Positions 34,364-44,195 of a DNA stretch of 64,000 nucleotides are shown here, piece after piece. How positions within the stretch are numbered: position 1 is the first letter of the stretch; each line of letters begins with the position of its first letter. Source of the stretch: Phycisphaerales bacterium (GTDB lineage Bacteria; Planctomycetota; Phycisphaerae; Phycisphaerales; UBA1924); contig JAEPOJ010000009.1 of the NCBI GenBank assembly GCA_017642965.1, forward strand, positions 41,854 through 105,853, given 5' to 3'. The notes below the pieces were generated by a model that saw nothing but the letters and a program-made list of their open reading frames with translations, was not told the DNA's origin and searched no databases. Both the position numbers and the translations under genes were made by a program.

Positions 34364-37300
34364 TTAGTTATCGCCCGATTCTCCAAAGATCGGGGCGATA
34401 TCCGGATCGCCACCCGCCTCCGCGTCCTGCACACGGTACCGGAGCGTGCGGAGCTCCTCGCCGAGCGCATCGATCGCCCGCTGATTCCGCTGGGCCGGCG
34501 GCTGCGCATTGAGCGTGCGCATCCGCGAGCGGGTCATGTTCTCGCCCGCGACCCACGCCTCGATCGCCTTCTGCTTCTGCCCCGCACGCCAGTACGCGTC
34601 CCCGAGGTGCTGGAGGATCGTCGCGTTCGATCGGCTTGTGTCGAGCCGGTTCGCCCGCTCGAGCAGCGTGATCGCGCCCTCGCGCAGAAGCTGCCCGGTC
34701 ATCTCGTCCACCTCGTCGAGGAAGATGCCCTGCTTGTATCGAAGCCAACCGAGCGAGTCGACCACGTTGGACTGGTTGCTGAGCACGCTCGCCGCCGTCT
34801 CCAGCATGCGCGACGCTTCGTCGATCTGCTCACCCCGCTCGACCAGAAGGTACCCCAGATCATTGTTGCTCCAGCCATGGTCTTCATCGAAGGAGATGGC
34901 GATCCGCATGTACGCCTCGGACTGATCCTGGCGTTCGAACGCCGCCGCCATGGCGCCGGCCGTGTAGGAAAGGTCGGCACGCTGCTCGTCGGGCTCCAGA
35001 TCCTCTAGATCCCGCTCGGGCGTCCCCAGCCGCGCCGTGGTCAGCTCGATGACTTCCTGCATCACATCCGCGTCATAGAGTGCATCGAGCACGCCGAGTA
35101 GATCGGAGTTCTCGCCCACCGCGCCAAGCAGCCTGAACGTTTCCACGATCAGGTCCTCACGGATCTCTCCCCCGTTGATGCCCATACGGGTCACCAGCGC
35201 GATCGCCTCGTGGCCACGGTCCTCACCCAGCAGCACCTGAATCGGCAGCGCCTCGAGCTGCTGCTTCTGCTGCGGATCATCGACCGCCGCGGTGTGCTTC
35301 TCGATCAGCGACACGATCTCGTCGAGATCGATCCGTGCCTCCCGGCTCTTGAGCAGCAGCTTCGTTCGGGCCATGAAGAAACTCAGCGGGCCGGTCCGGT
35401 CCTCGATCAGATCGACAACACGCAACATCGCCGGGTCGATCCCCTCGGTGTCGGCGTGCTCCGCCATCGCGTACACAACCTGCGCCAGCTGCTGCTCCTG
35501 CGCGGGGAGCAGTTCGATATCGCCGGGCAGGTTGGATTCCAGCAGGGTCGCGGCCTCACCGGCCTGCCCCACATCGCCGCTCAAGGCCAGCGTCTGGGCC
35601 AGTTCGATCGTTGTATCGACGCCGCCACCGCCGCCCAGCCGCGCCCGTGCGTTTTCGAGGGCCTGCTCCTCAGCGTCGGTCTCGCGGAGCAACTGCTCAT
35701 ACGCTCTGGCCACCTCGTGCACGCCCGTGCGCTGCCACAGACCCGCGAGTGTCTCAACAGCGCCGTCACGATCTTCACGCTCGTAGTGCACCTGCGCCAA
35801 CGCCAGCCCGGCTCGGACGCTGTTGGGGTATTCGTTCAGCCGGACCGAGAGCCAGCCCTCACCCCGGCGCAACGCGTTTGCGTCGCCCTGAGTCTCCTGC
35901 GTCTTCCAGATACTCAGCAGCAGGTCATCGCCCACGACATCACCCAGCCGCTGCTCGTTCCGCTGAATCAGCATCGACTCAGCCTCGCTCAACAGCCCGC
36001 CGCGGGCAAGGTCGCTCGCCCGGAGCAGCGAGAACAGCTCGCTCCGCGGCGCCGCCTCGCTCACCCGCCGGATGACCCCGCGCAACGCGTCCTCGTCCTC
36101 AAGCGGGCCGCCGGCACCGTAAAGACGGATCAGCCGATCAGAGATTCGTGTGTCGCTCGGGTCGATCGCGGCACCGCGCTCCAGCGCATCCCGCGCCGCC
36201 GCATGATCGACCATCACCGTCGCGACCCGAGCCAAGAGCAGCAGATCGTCGGTGCTCGCGTCATCGTGGACCGCCAGTTCCCGCGCGTATGCAAGCGCAT
36301 CGTCAGGGCGCTGCAAGCTGATCGAAGCGCTGACGAGCGAGCGGATCGCCTCGCGATCACCCTCGTCCGCACGCCGTCGCAGCTCACTGCTGAAGCTCCG
36401 CGCAAGCACCCACTCGCCGCGTTGAGCGTGGAGCTGCGACATCGCCCGCAACCACGCGGTCGGCATGCCCGCGAGCGGGCCATCGAACAACACGCCCGGG
36501 TATAGATCCGCGCGGCCGAGATGCACAGCGAGCGTCGCGGCAAGCGTCGAGCCCTCCAAGCCACGCCCCTGCAATGCCTTCAGCATCTCTTTGGGTGAGT
36601 GGGGGAGCATGATCAACGCGTCGGCCACACCCTCCGCGCTCAGCGGGTTCCGCTCAACCAACGCGTTCGCCCAATCGAGACGTTCTTCCATGGTCGCCAG
36701 CGACCGCAGGGCCCGCGCGATCCCCTCCGTCGTCCGCGCGTCAGCACCGCTTTCCGAGAGGCGGGCGAGCGCCTCGTCCGCGTCCAGCCCGCGCACCTCG
36801 AGCCGCATCAGCGCTCGCCGTGCGCTCGCGTGCGATGCGGGCAGCCCCGCTCGCACGGACCCGATCGCGTCGCTCAGCACCCCGCGCAGCGAGGGGATCT
36901 CGCGCATCACGCCAACCCAATCACCCTCCTGTGGGCTCAGGTCGTGCGCATGCTTGAGCACGTGATCGATCAGCAGCAACGCGCCCGTCGCAGGCCGCCC
37001 CTCACGAAGATGCTCCGCGATCCGCCGTGAGGTCAGCCCCGCGGTGTTCCCGCTGCTCAGCTCCGCGGCCATCGCGTACGCCTCCGCGGCCCGTGCGTGC
37101 GAGCCGATCCGCGACCATGCATCGCCGACGATGACCCACAACGCCGGCCGACGCCCCTGGATCTGGATGATCTGCTGGCGCCATCGCGGACTCTGGACAC
37201 GCGTCGTGAACGAACCGAGCGCTCGCTCCAGCGACTCTGCACCCGCGCGGAGATACCCGAGACGGATCTGGGAGTTGCCAAGCATGATCCCCGCGAGCGT

Positions 37301-37993
37301 CTGCGCCACACGGTCATCGGTCTGCTCACCGCGCACGGCGAGCGTGCACAGCGCCATCACCCGCTCGTGATCGTTGAGCGCGTACGCACTGGTCGCCAGC
37401 GCCACCAGCGTCGAAGCGGAGCGGTCCCCCAGCTCGAGCGCCCTCGTGTACGCCTCGTTCGCGCTCACGCCGTCACCCATCTCGGCGTACGTATCGCCAA
37501 GCATCGTGTGCAGTCTCGCGGACGTCGGGTCGATCCCGATCGCTCGCTCGAGCCCCTCGACTGCCTGCTCGAACTGACCGGTCTGCCGCAGCGTGCGTGC
37601 CCGTGTGTAGAGCTTGAGCGCATGACCCTGGCGGATCGGATCGATCTCCTCGCGCTCAGCGACGCTCCGCAGCGCCGGGATCGTCTCATGCTCGATATCC
37701 TCTGGCGCGAGCAGCGCCCGCCGGTACGCCTCAGTCCCGGGCGTCAGAGCGTCCGTCGTGTCCTGAAGCAGGCGCCGGATGATCGCGTCGTCGACGCGGC
37801 GCAGCGGATTCAGCGTCTCCAACTCCGCACGCGCCTCGAGCGTGCGGATCGGATCCTCGATGCCCGAGGTCGCCCGGATCTGTCGGTCCTCACGCCCCGG
37901 CTGTGACGCGCAGGAGACCAGCGAACCCGTGCACAGGAGCAGCGTCAGCCCCATGCTCACGGTGGAGATCGGGACTGCTCGCTGCTGCTTCAT
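34364..37993 (-). CDS. Very large TPR lipoprotein
   Basis: The protein has 1209 residues: a lipoprotein signal (TGSLVSCAS; lipidated Cys near 28), then TPR-type helical repeats almost throughout (clear units such as ARLHTMLGDTYAEMGDGVSA near 165 and NDLGYLLVERGEQIDEASRM near 1045). No enzymatic domain is seen. It should form an extended protein-binding solenoid at the membrane surface in the periplasm. Its start overlaps the stop of the HhH-GPD-like gene by 4 nt, making it the last gene of the nusA-infB operon, an unusual attachment. Confidence 0.8.
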   Translation of the reverse strand: MKQQRAVPISTVSMGLTLLLCTGSLVSCASQPGREDRQIRATSGIEDPIRTLEARAELETLNPLRRVDDAIIRRLLQDTTDALTPGTEAYRRALLAPEDIEHETIPALRSVAEREEIDPIRQGHALKLYTRARTLRQTGQFEQAVEGLERAIGIDPTSARLHTMLGDTYAEMGDGVSANEAYTRALELGDRSASTLVALATSAYALNDHERVMALCTLAVRGEQTDDRVAQTLAGIMLGNSQIRLGYLRAGAESLERALGSFTTRVQSPRWRQQIIQIQGRRPALWVIVGDAWSRIGSHARAAEAYAMAAELSSGNTAGLTSRRIAEHLREGRPATGALLLIDHVLKHAHDLSPQEGDWVGVMREIPSLRGVLSDAIGSVRAGLPASHASARRALMRLEVRGLDADEALARLSESGADARTTEGIARALRSLATMEERLDWANALVERNPLSAEGVADALIMLPHSPKEMLKALQGRGLEGSTLAATLAVHLGRADLYPGVLFDGPLAGMPTAWLRAMSQLHAQRGEWVLARSFSSELRRRADEGDREAIRSLVSASISLQRPDDALAYARELAVHDDASTDDLLLLARVATVMVDHAAARDALERGAAIDPSDTRISDRLIRLYGAGGPLEDEDALRGVIRRVSEAAPRSELFSLLRASDLARGGLLSEAESMLIQRNEQRLGDVVGDDLLLSIWKTQETQGDANALRRGEGWLSVRLNEYPNSVRAGLALAQVHYEREDRDGAVETLAGLWQRTGVHEVARAYEQLLRETDAEEQALENARARLGGGGGVDTTIELAQTLALSGDVGQAGEAATLLESNLPGDIELLPAQEQQLAQVVYAMAEHADTEGIDPAMLRVVDLIEDRTGPLSFFMARTKLLLKSREARIDLDEIVSLIEKHTAAVDDPQQKQQLEALPIQVLLGEDRGHEAIALVTRMGINGGEIREDLIVETFRLLGAVGENSDLLGVLDALYDADVMQEVIELTTARLGTPERDLEDLEPDEQRADLSYTAGAMAAAFERQDQSEAYMRIAISFDEDHGWSNNDLGYLLVERGEQIDEASRMLETAASVLSNQSNVVDSLGWLRYKQGIFLDEVDEMTGQLLREGAITLLERANRLDTSRSNATILQHLGDAYWRAGQKQKAIEAWVAGENMTRSRMRTLNAQPPAQRNQRAIDALGEELRTLRYRVQDAEAGGDPDIAPIFGESGDN

Positions 37994-38679
37994 GAGGATG
38001 CGCCTTTCACCGTGCTCTCGCCACTCTTCTTCCGCCGTGAACCGGAACGCGCCCCCTGCGCCCAGTGCTCGATCAGCGTGTACGTCTCCATCGCGTCGGT
38101 TGCGCGTACGCCGCGCTCAAGCTGCGCCGCCTGCTGCTCGAGCGGCATGCCCGTTCCGATGATCTCTTCGCCCGCGAGCTTCTTGGCGATCCGCTCATCC
38201 AGCGGAAACGCGTGCAGCTCCAGCCCAAGCAGCACAACCCTCGAAGCCGCGTAGCACGGCAGGCCATCGATCGAGCCGAGATACCCAAGGACTTCCTTCT
38301 TGTTCATCTCACGAAGCGGCGCCAGCGTCAGCGCATTCTCGCGGTCGTAGATCGTGTTGAGCACCGTGATCATCCGCAGGGCCCGCTCGCTGCACCGCGG
38401 CATCCGAGAACCGAGCACCCCGATCAGCTCATCGAGCGTGCACACTCGCAGCTCGTTGAGGTCCACCAGCTCCGAGCGGATCCGCTCGACCCCCTTCTCC
38501 GCGTGCGCGACCGTGGATTCCCACAGCAGCATCGAGACGACCATCTCGTTGATGAGCGGCTCATCGATCAGCCGCTCGTCCGGGAACAGCTCCGCGGCGC
38601 TCACGCCGCCGTCCGAACCGTGCTTCTTCCGCAGCGACTTGAGCAGCTTCTCCATGCTCGCGTTCAAATCGGGGGTCAT
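37990..38679 (-). CDS. HhH-GPD-superfamily protein, catalytic Lys missing
   Basis: The protein has 229 residues. It follows the endonuclease III fold in outline: VVSMLLWESTVAHAEKGVER corresponds to the first core helix, LGYLGSIDGLPCYAASRVVL to the helix-hairpin-helix, and AFPLDERIAKKL to the strand with the catalytic Asp. The Lys of active endonuclease III (RKTANVV in the nth product of this window) is replaced by Tyr-Ala here, and no iron-sulfur cysteines follow. It may be a monofunctional glycosylase or a non-catalytic DNA-binding relative. GGAGA precedes the ATG. It overlaps rbfA upstream and the TPR lipoprotein downstream by 4 nt each. Confidence 0.65.
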   Translation of the reverse strand: MTPDLNASMEKLLKSLRKKHGSDGGVSAAELFPDERLIDEPLINEMVVSMLLWESTVAHAEKGVERIRSELVDLNELRVCTLDELIGVLGSRMPRCSERALRMITVLNTIYDRENALTLAPLREMNKKEVLGYLGSIDGLPCYAASRVVLLGLELHAFPLDERIAKKLAGEEIIGTGMPLEQQAAQLERGVRATDAMETYTLIEHWAQGARSGSRRKKSGESTVKGASS

Positions 38680-39086
38680 CCGCCGTCTCCTTGCGCCCCG
38701 TCGGAATCAGTTCCGGCCGAACCGCCGGCCCCGGCCCTGCCCTCACGCTCCTGGCGGTCCTTCTCAAGCAGCGCCATCACGTCCATCTGCGCCTTGTGCC
38801 CCTCGTCATACACCAGCCGCAGCGTCGGCATCTCCTTGATGTGGATCCGGTCCATCACATCCTTCCGCAGACGCCGCGTCGCGCTGGTCAGACCGTGCAT
38901 CGTGATCTTCGCGTGCTTCTCAGGCATCACCGAGACAAACGCCTTGGCATGCTTGAGATCATCGCTCAGCTCCACACGCGTCACGGTGATCAGGCCCTTG
39001 ATACGCGGATCGGCGAGCCCACGCGCAAGCCGGTTCTGAAGCTCACGCTGGATATTGGATGCGATCTGAAGGCTTCTCTTTCTCAC
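38676..39086 (-). CDS. rbfA: Ribosome-binding factor A
   Basis: The protein has 136 residues. The N-terminal 110 match RbfA: LQIASNIQRELQNRLARGLADPR is reflected in the start of the fold, followed by TVTRVELSDDLKHAKAFVSV and a KEMPTLRLVYDEG strand. RbfA is a KH-type factor for 16S rRNA 5' end maturation and 30S assembly. A Gly/Glu/Asp-rich tail of about 25 residues follows. The GTG start overlaps the stop of the DUF503 gene (GTGA). The order nusA-infB-DUF503-rbfA is the common one. Confidence 0.92.
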   Translation of the reverse strand: MRKRSLQIASNIQRELQNRLARGLADPRIKGLITVTRVELSDDLKHAKAFVSVMPEKHAKITMHGLTSATRRLRKDVMDRIHIKEMPTLRLVYDEGHKAQMDVMALLEKDRQEREGRAGAGGSAGTDSDGAQGDGG

Positions 39087-39487
39087 GCGCTCTCCCGTTC
39101 CAGCTGCGCCTCGCCGCGCTCGATCAGCGACGCGTCCAGCTCCGCCCGATCACACTCGCCCATCTCGTCCTCGCCGCGGTCGTCACCGAAGTGCGCACCC
39201 CAGCCGTGGTGCAACTCCCGGCTCGTATGGATCAGTTCGCAGTCCGCCATCGAGCGGATCCGCTCAAGAACCCGATCCAGCGTCACACCGATCGCACCGC
39301 CCGAAACTCCGACAATCGCGATACCCAGCGTCGCTCGGTTGAGGATCTCATGATCCTCAACCTCGGACACACTGACCATGTGATGCCTGTGCAGCGTATC
39401 GCGCAGAGAACGCACCACCCGCCGCTTGTCCTTCAGCGAACTCGACCAGTCGATCGAGATCTCGACCTGCATCACTCCAACAACCAT
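39083..39487 (-). CDS. DUF503 (YlxP-like) protein
   Basis: The protein has about 134 residues. VVGVMQVEISIDWSSSLKDK followed by RRVVRSLRDTL and VSVSEVEDHEILNRATLGIA are the hallmarks of DUF503/YlxP, a small ferredoxin-like protein usually encoded between infB and rbfA and linked to 30S ribosome maturation. The ATG at 39487 has GGAG 6 nt upstream; an in-frame TTG at 39505 overlapping the infB stop is an alternative. The C-terminal 40 residues are acidic and longer than in typical YlxP. Confidence 0.85.
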   Translation of the reverse strand: MVVGVMQVEISIDWSSSLKDKRRVVRSLRDTLHRHHMVSVSEVEDHEILNRATLGIAIVGVSGGAIGVTLDRVLERIRSMADCELIHTSRELHHGWGAHFGDDRGEDEMGECDRAELDASLIERGEAQLERESA

Positions 39488-39501
39488 CAGCGGCTCCGTG
39501 C

Positions 39502-42324
39502 TCAATCCAGCGTACGCGCGACCTCAATGTTCTTGAAGCATTCGATCACGTCGCCTTCCTTGATGTCGTCGTAACCGATGATCTTCATGCCGCACTCCAT
39601 GCCCGAGCGGACCTCCTTGACGTCGTCCTTGAAACGCTTGAGCTGCTCGAGCTTGCGGTTGTCCTCGATGATCACATCGTCGCGCGTGACACGCACGAAC
39701 GCGTCCCGCTCCACGCTGCCGTCCGTGATGTAACAACCCGCGATCGAGCCGACCTTCGAGACCTTGAAGACCTGACGCACCTCCGCGTGACCGAGGACCT
39801 CCTGACGGATGTCCGGCGAGAGCAGACCCTCGACCGCCTTCTTGATGTCTTCTACGATGTGGTAGATCACCTGGTAGTTGCGGATCTCCACGCCCTTGTC
39901 CTCGGCCAGGCTCCGCCCCTTCGCGTTCGCGATGACGTTGAAGCCGATGATGATCGCGCGAGAGGCCTCGGCGAGCAGGATATCGCTCTCGGTGATGCCG
40001 CCCACCGCGGAGTGGATCACACGCACCTTCACCTCGTCGTTGCCGACCTTCTCGATCTCGCTGCGGAGAACGTCAACCGAGCCCTGCACGTCCGCCTTGA
40101 GGACCACCAGGATCTCCTGCAGGTCCTTCTCGGCGATCTGCGAGAACATGTTGTCCAGCGTCAGCTTCGGCTGCGACAGCTGCGATTCACGCTCACGCTC
40201 ACGACGCTGATCCGCGGCCTTCTCGGCCTCCTTGAGCGAGCCCACGCAGTAGAACTTGTCGCCCGCGTCGGGAAGCTCGTTGATGCCCGAGATCTGCACC
40301 GGCAGCGGGGGCAGCACGCTCTTGTGCTTCTTCCCGCGGTCGTCGGTAATATCACGCACACGACCGAACGCACGGCCCATGACGATGAAGTCGCCCACGC
40401 TCAGCTTGCCCTCCTGGACAAGAATGTTCGCGACGTTCCCTCGCCCCGGCTCCGGGCGGGCCTCGATGACCGTGCCCTGCGCCTGCCCAGCAAAGTCGCT
40501 CTTGAGCTCGAGCACCTCCGCCTGAAGATCAAGGATCTCAAGCAGGTCCTGGATGCCCTCGCCCTTAATGGCGCTGGTGCGGACGATCTCGGTGTCACCA
40601 CCCCAGTCCGTCGGGTTCAGCCCATTCTCGGCCAGCTGACCAAGGATGCGCTGAATGTTCGCGTCCGTCGCCTCCGGCTTATCGATCTTGTTGAGCGCCA
40701 CGATGATCGGAACGCCCGCCGCCTTCGCGTGCGAGATCGATTCCTTCGTCTGAGGCATCACGCCGTCATCAGCCGCAACAACCAGCACCACGATGTCCGT
40801 GACATTCGCACCACGCGAACGCATCGCCGTGAACGCCTCGTGGCCCGGCGTATCGATAAAGGTCACGAACTTCTCGGTGTCCCCAGTCTTCACGGGCACG
40901 CGGAAGGCGCTCGTCGCCTGCGTGATGCCGCCCGCCTCGCCGTCCGCAACGTTCGCGTTGCGGATGCGGTCCAGCAGCGACGTCTTGCCGTGGTCCACGT
41001 GGCCAAGGATCGTCACGATCGGGCCGCGTGCACGCTCGTCCTTCCGCTCGCGTTCCGCGAACTGCTCCGCGACCTGCTCCTCGGCGGTCTTCGCCTCGGT
41101 GACCTCGAGCTCGATGTCCCAGTCGATCATGATCTCCTGGGCCTTCTCCGAGTCGATCGCGGAGTTGATCGTCGCCATCACGCCCTGCATGAACAGCTTC
41201 TTGACGATGTCCGCACCCTTCACGCCCGTCGCGGCGGAAAGGTCCTTGATCGAGAACGGCGCAACGATCTCCACCTTGCCGCCGATCTTCGCGGGTGTCT
41301 GCGAAGCGTTCGCGCTCGAACGCATCTGCTGCTGACGCTGCTTGAGGTAGCCACCGCTGCGCTGCAGGCGTGCCTCGCGCTCGGCGAGGTCCGCCGCGGT
41401 CCAGCCGCGACCCTCGCTCACATCTGGCCCACCGCGACGATCGCCGCCACGACGGCGCGAGTTGCCCGCGCCACGCGGTGGACGACCCTCAAACGGAACT
41501 CCGCCACCGACGCCAGCTCCACCGCCGCCGCCACCGCCACCGTAGCCACCGCCGCCGCCGGGCCCACGCGGGGGACGACGACGCGGCGCCTCGATCTTCT
41601 CAGGCGCTTCAACACGCACCACCTTCGGACCCGAAAGCTTGATCTGTTCCTTCTTCTCAAGCTGTGGGCCAGCAGGCGTGATCGTCTTGGGACGCGAGGG
41701 TACATTCATCTTGGGCGGCTCGCTCGGGCCCTTGATGTCCGGGGCAGGCGGGCGAACAACCTTGGATTCATCCGAGCCCGAACCATCCGCGTCGTCCGAC
41801 GGGGCCTCCGCGGCGGGCTGCTTGGGCTGCTCCGGCTCCGCGGGCGGTGGGGGGGCCTCGGACAGCCCGGCGGGCACACGCACCGGCGCAGGCGCGCTGG
41901 GCTTGGCCGGCTCCGCCTTTGCCGCCTTAGGCGCATCGTCCTCCGGCTCCGGCGCTGGCGCCGCAGCAGCAGGCCGCGCCTTGGTCGCCTTCGGGGGCTC
42001 AGCGACTGCGGTCGTCGTCGACGAATCGTCGGAGGAGTCATCGCCCCCGTCGTCATCCGAAGCACGCTTCGCGGCCTTCTTCTTCGCGCGGGCCTTGTCC
42101 ATGTCGACCTTCTCGGCCTGCTCGACAGCGGTGTGCGGGTTCTCCTCGCCCTCGCTTTCGTTGGCGAACCACTCGCGGATCGTCTGCTCCAGACCGATGG
42201 ACACGCTGGACATGTGGTTCTTGATCACGTCCTTGGGGATACCCTCGGCGTGGCATTTCTCCACGATGGCCTTGGACTTGATGCCCAGTTCCTTTGCAAT
42301 CTCAAAGATTCGTTTGTTCGCCAA
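39502..42324 (-). CDS. infB: Translation initiation factor IF-2
   Basis: The protein has 940 residues. The N-terminal IF2_N domain ([20 protein letters not shown]) is followed by a disordered Ala/Pro/Glu-rich stretch and a Gly-rich segment (about 40-330), then a second N-terminal module, the GTPase domain (G1 GHVDHGKT, G3 DTPGHEAF, G4 NKID) and the C-terminal beta-barrels that bind fMet-tRNA. IF-2 delivers initiator tRNA to the 30S subunit. The start is TTG with CGGAG 6 nt upstream, the only start that keeps the conserved N-terminus. It lies 76 nt after nusA. Confidence 0.97.
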   Translation of the reverse strand: MANKRIFEIAKELGIKSKAIVEKCHAEGIPKDVIKNHMSSVSIGLEQTIREWFANESEGEENPHTAVEQAEKVDMDKARAKKKAAKRASDDDGGDDSSDDSSTTTAVAEPPKATKARPAAAAPAPEPEDDAPKAAKAEPAKPSAPAPVRVPAGLSEAPPPPAEPEQPKQPAAEAPSDDADGSGSDESKVVRPPAPDIKGPSEPPKMNVPSRPKTITPAGPQLEKKEQIKLSGPKVVRVEAPEKIEAPRRRPPRGPGGGGGYGGGGGGGGAGVGGGVPFEGRPPRGAGNSRRRGGDRRGGPDVSEGRGWTAADLAEREARLQRSGGYLKQRQQQMRSSANASQTPAKIGGKVEIVAPFSIKDLSAATGVKGADIVKKLFMQGVMATINSAIDSEKAQEIMIDWDIELEVTEAKTAEEQVAEQFAERERKDERARGPIVTILGHVDHGKTSLLDRIRNANVADGEAGGITQATSAFRVPVKTGDTEKFVTFIDTPGHEAFTAMRSRGANVTDIVVLVVAADDGVMPQTKESISHAKAAGVPIIVALNKIDKPEATDANIQRILGQLAENGLNPTDWGGDTEIVRTSAIKGEGIQDLLEILDLQAEVLELKSDFAGQAQGTVIEARPEPGRGNVANILVQEGKLSVGDFIVMGRAFGRVRDITDDRGKKHKSVLPPLPVQISGINELPDAGDKFYCVGSLKEAEKAADQRRERERESQLSQPKLTLDNMFSQIAEKDLQEILVVLKADVQGSVDVLRSEIEKVGNDEVKVRVIHSAVGGITESDILLAEASRAIIIGFNVIANAKGRSLAEDKGVEIRNYQVIYHIVEDIKKAVEGLLSPDIRQEVLGHAEVRQVFKVSKVGSIAGCYITDGSVERDAFVRVTRDDVIIEDNRKLEQLKRFKDDVKEVRSGMECGMKIIGYDDIKEGDVIECFKNIEVARTLD

Positions 42325-42400
42325 ATGCTACTCCGCGTTCGTTTGCGTTCTGTCTCTTATTCGTGTTCTTCAATGGGGGTCGTCCGCGAGCCGTGGGGCG

Positions 42401-43801
42401 TTACGCGTCGCCACCCAGAATGTCCGCTGCCCGGTTCTCGGAATCCGCGTCGGGCACCACGTCGCCGTCGCCATCGCCCGTATCGACGTCCTCGCCCGAG
42501 GCCGCCGCACCGAGGATCGCCGCAGCGGCAACATCCGGCGAAGCGTCCTCGCTGTCGACCGCACCCGAGAGGATCGCGGCAGCCGCCTGCTCCTCCTCGG
42601 CCTTGCGGGCTTCCGCCGCCGCCTTCTCGCGCTCCTGCTCCTCCGCGACTTCCTTCGCACGAGAGGCACAAAGCTCCATCGCCAGCTCCGCCTGCTCCTC
42701 GCTCAGCTCGAGCTCCGTGGTCAGCATCTCGCTGCCGATCTCCTCGATATCGAAGACCGAGATCATGCCCAGCGCCGCCAGACGATCCACCATCTCCTCG
42801 TTGATGCCCTCCACCTTGGTGAGGGTTTCCGAGAGCGTCTCCAGGCCCTTCGTGAACTCTTCCGGGGTCAGGATGTCAACATCCCAGCCCGTCAGGCGGG
42901 CCGCCAATCGAACGTTCTGGCCGCGCTTGCCGATCGCCAGCGAGAGCTGATCGTCACGCACGACCACAGTCGCCCGTCCCAGCTCGAAGCACAGCGAGAT
43001 CTCGTTGACCTCGGCGGGCTTGAGCGCGTTGGCGATCAGGATTTGCGACGACTCGTTCCAGCGAACGATGTCGATCTTCTCGCCGTTCAGCTCCTCAACG
43101 ATCGTTTTGATACGCGAGCCGCGGATACCAACACAGGCACCAACCGCGTCGATCTTCGAGTCGATCGAAGCGACGGCCATCTTCGTGCGGTACCCCGCCT
43201 CGCGGGCCATCGCCTTGATCTCGATCGTCCGCTCGAGCACCTCGGGCACCTCGACCTCGAAGAGGCGCCGGATGAAGTCCGGGTGGGCACGCGAGAGGTA
43301 GATCTTCACCTGCGAGCCCATGTCCTTCACATCCAGGATCATGGCGCGGACCCGATCGCCCGGGTTGAACTGCTCACCGGGGATCTGCTCGCTGCGGAGC
43401 ATCACCGTCTCCGCGCGATCGATCTGAACGACCAACGCACCGCGGTCGTACCGCTGCGCCGTACCCGTTACCAGCGTGCCGACACGCGTCGAGAACTCAT
43501 CCATCAGCGACTGACGCTCGTCATCACGGAATCGCTGGATCATCACCTGCTTGAAGGTCTGAGCCGCGATCCGGCCGAAATCCTCAGGCGACATATCGAG
43601 CGGCTCCTCGTATCGGTACAGCTGGATATCACCCGAAAGCGGATCCACGCGGCACTGGAACTCCTCGGCGTCAAGCGTACCGAAGAACTTGCGGCACGCG
43701 GAAACCATCGCCGTCTCCAGGTCGGAGATCAGCAGGGACTTATCGATATTGCGTTCCATCGCGATCGAGTCGAGGATGCGCATCATTTCTTGTGTGTTCA
43801 C
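42401..43801 (-). CDS. nusA: Transcription termination/antitermination factor NusA
   Basis: The protein has 466 residues: the N-terminal RNA polymerase-binding domain (ILDSIAMERNIDKSLLISDL), an S1 domain (GTLVTGTAQRYDRGALVVQI near 137), two KH domains (VGACVGIRGSRIKTIVEELN near 225 and LSLAIGKRGQNVRLAARLTG near 290), and a helical C-terminal segment ending in an acidic Ala-rich tail with a repeated AAILGG-type motif. It controls pausing, termination and antitermination. The GTG at 43801 has GGAG 6 nt upstream; the longer frame to 44083 is unlike NusA. The usual upstream partner rimP is absent. Confidence 0.96.
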   Translation of the reverse strand: MNTQEMMRILDSIAMERNIDKSLLISDLETAMVSACRKFFGTLDAEEFQCRVDPLSGDIQLYRYEEPLDMSPEDFGRIAAQTFKQVMIQRFRDDERQSLMDEFSTRVGTLVTGTAQRYDRGALVVQIDRAETVMLRSEQIPGEQFNPGDRVRAMILDVKDMGSQVKIYLSRAHPDFIRRLFEVEVPEVLERTIEIKAMAREAGYRTKMAVASIDSKIDAVGACVGIRGSRIKTIVEELNGEKIDIVRWNESSQILIANALKPAEVNEISLCFELGRATVVVRDDQLSLAIGKRGQNVRLAARLTGWDVDILTPEEFTKGLETLSETLTKVEGINEEMVDRLAALGMISVFDIEEIGSEMLTTELELSEEQAELAMELCASRAKEVAEEQEREKAAAEARKAEEEQAAAAILSGAVDSEDASPDVAAAAILGAAASGEDVDTGDGDGDVVPDADSENRAADILGGDA

Positions 43802-44118
43802 GGTTCGCTCCGTTGGTCTGTCTGTGCCCTGCAATGCTCTGGGCGTCGGGTTGATTGGTTGTTGAGTTGTCCGATTGTCTCTGTGCCACAGCGGGCACCC
43901 ATTCTCTTTGGCCGATCGCGTTCCAAAACGCAAACGACCGCGTGCATCTGTTGCCGCGGTCTGCAGTCGCCATGACGCCCGGGAAAGGGTCCCGTCGCCG
44001 ACAGGATGGATCACGCGTTTAACGCATGGACCAATCCTTCCCAAGAGGGGCGGTCTCGATTCGCATCGAAACGCGCTCAGCAATCATGGCGTGAAACCGT
44101 CTGCATACCGAAGGCTCC
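43802..44118 (-). other. Upstream region of nusA, no gene supported
   Basis: About 320 nt between the fliM terminator and the nusA start. Several open frames cross it but none has a ribosome-binding site or recognisable protein. It contains a GC-rich imperfect hairpin near 43977-44000 and must hold the nusA promoter, which I could not pinpoint. Its length would allow a regulatory leader. Confidence 0.5.
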
Positions 44119-44119
44119 T

Positions 44120-44143
44120 AAAAAGCCGGGATCCGTACCCGGC
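44120..44143 (-). terminator. Intrinsic terminator of fliM
   Basis: A 6-bp perfect stem GCCGGG/CCCGGC with a 7-nt loop is followed on the minus strand by five T residues (44124-44120), about 50 nt after the fliM stop. Confidence 0.85.
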
Positions 44144-44195
44144 ATCCGAATAAGTATAGAACGGAGCACGCCTGAGAATCAACACGGGGGCGGAG

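Noticed and set aside
39787..42804. A 1005-residue open frame on the plus strand
   Set aside because: It is antisense to infB and nusA, has an Arg/Leu/His-rich translation without any domain, and is explained by GC-rich codon bias of the real minus-strand genes.
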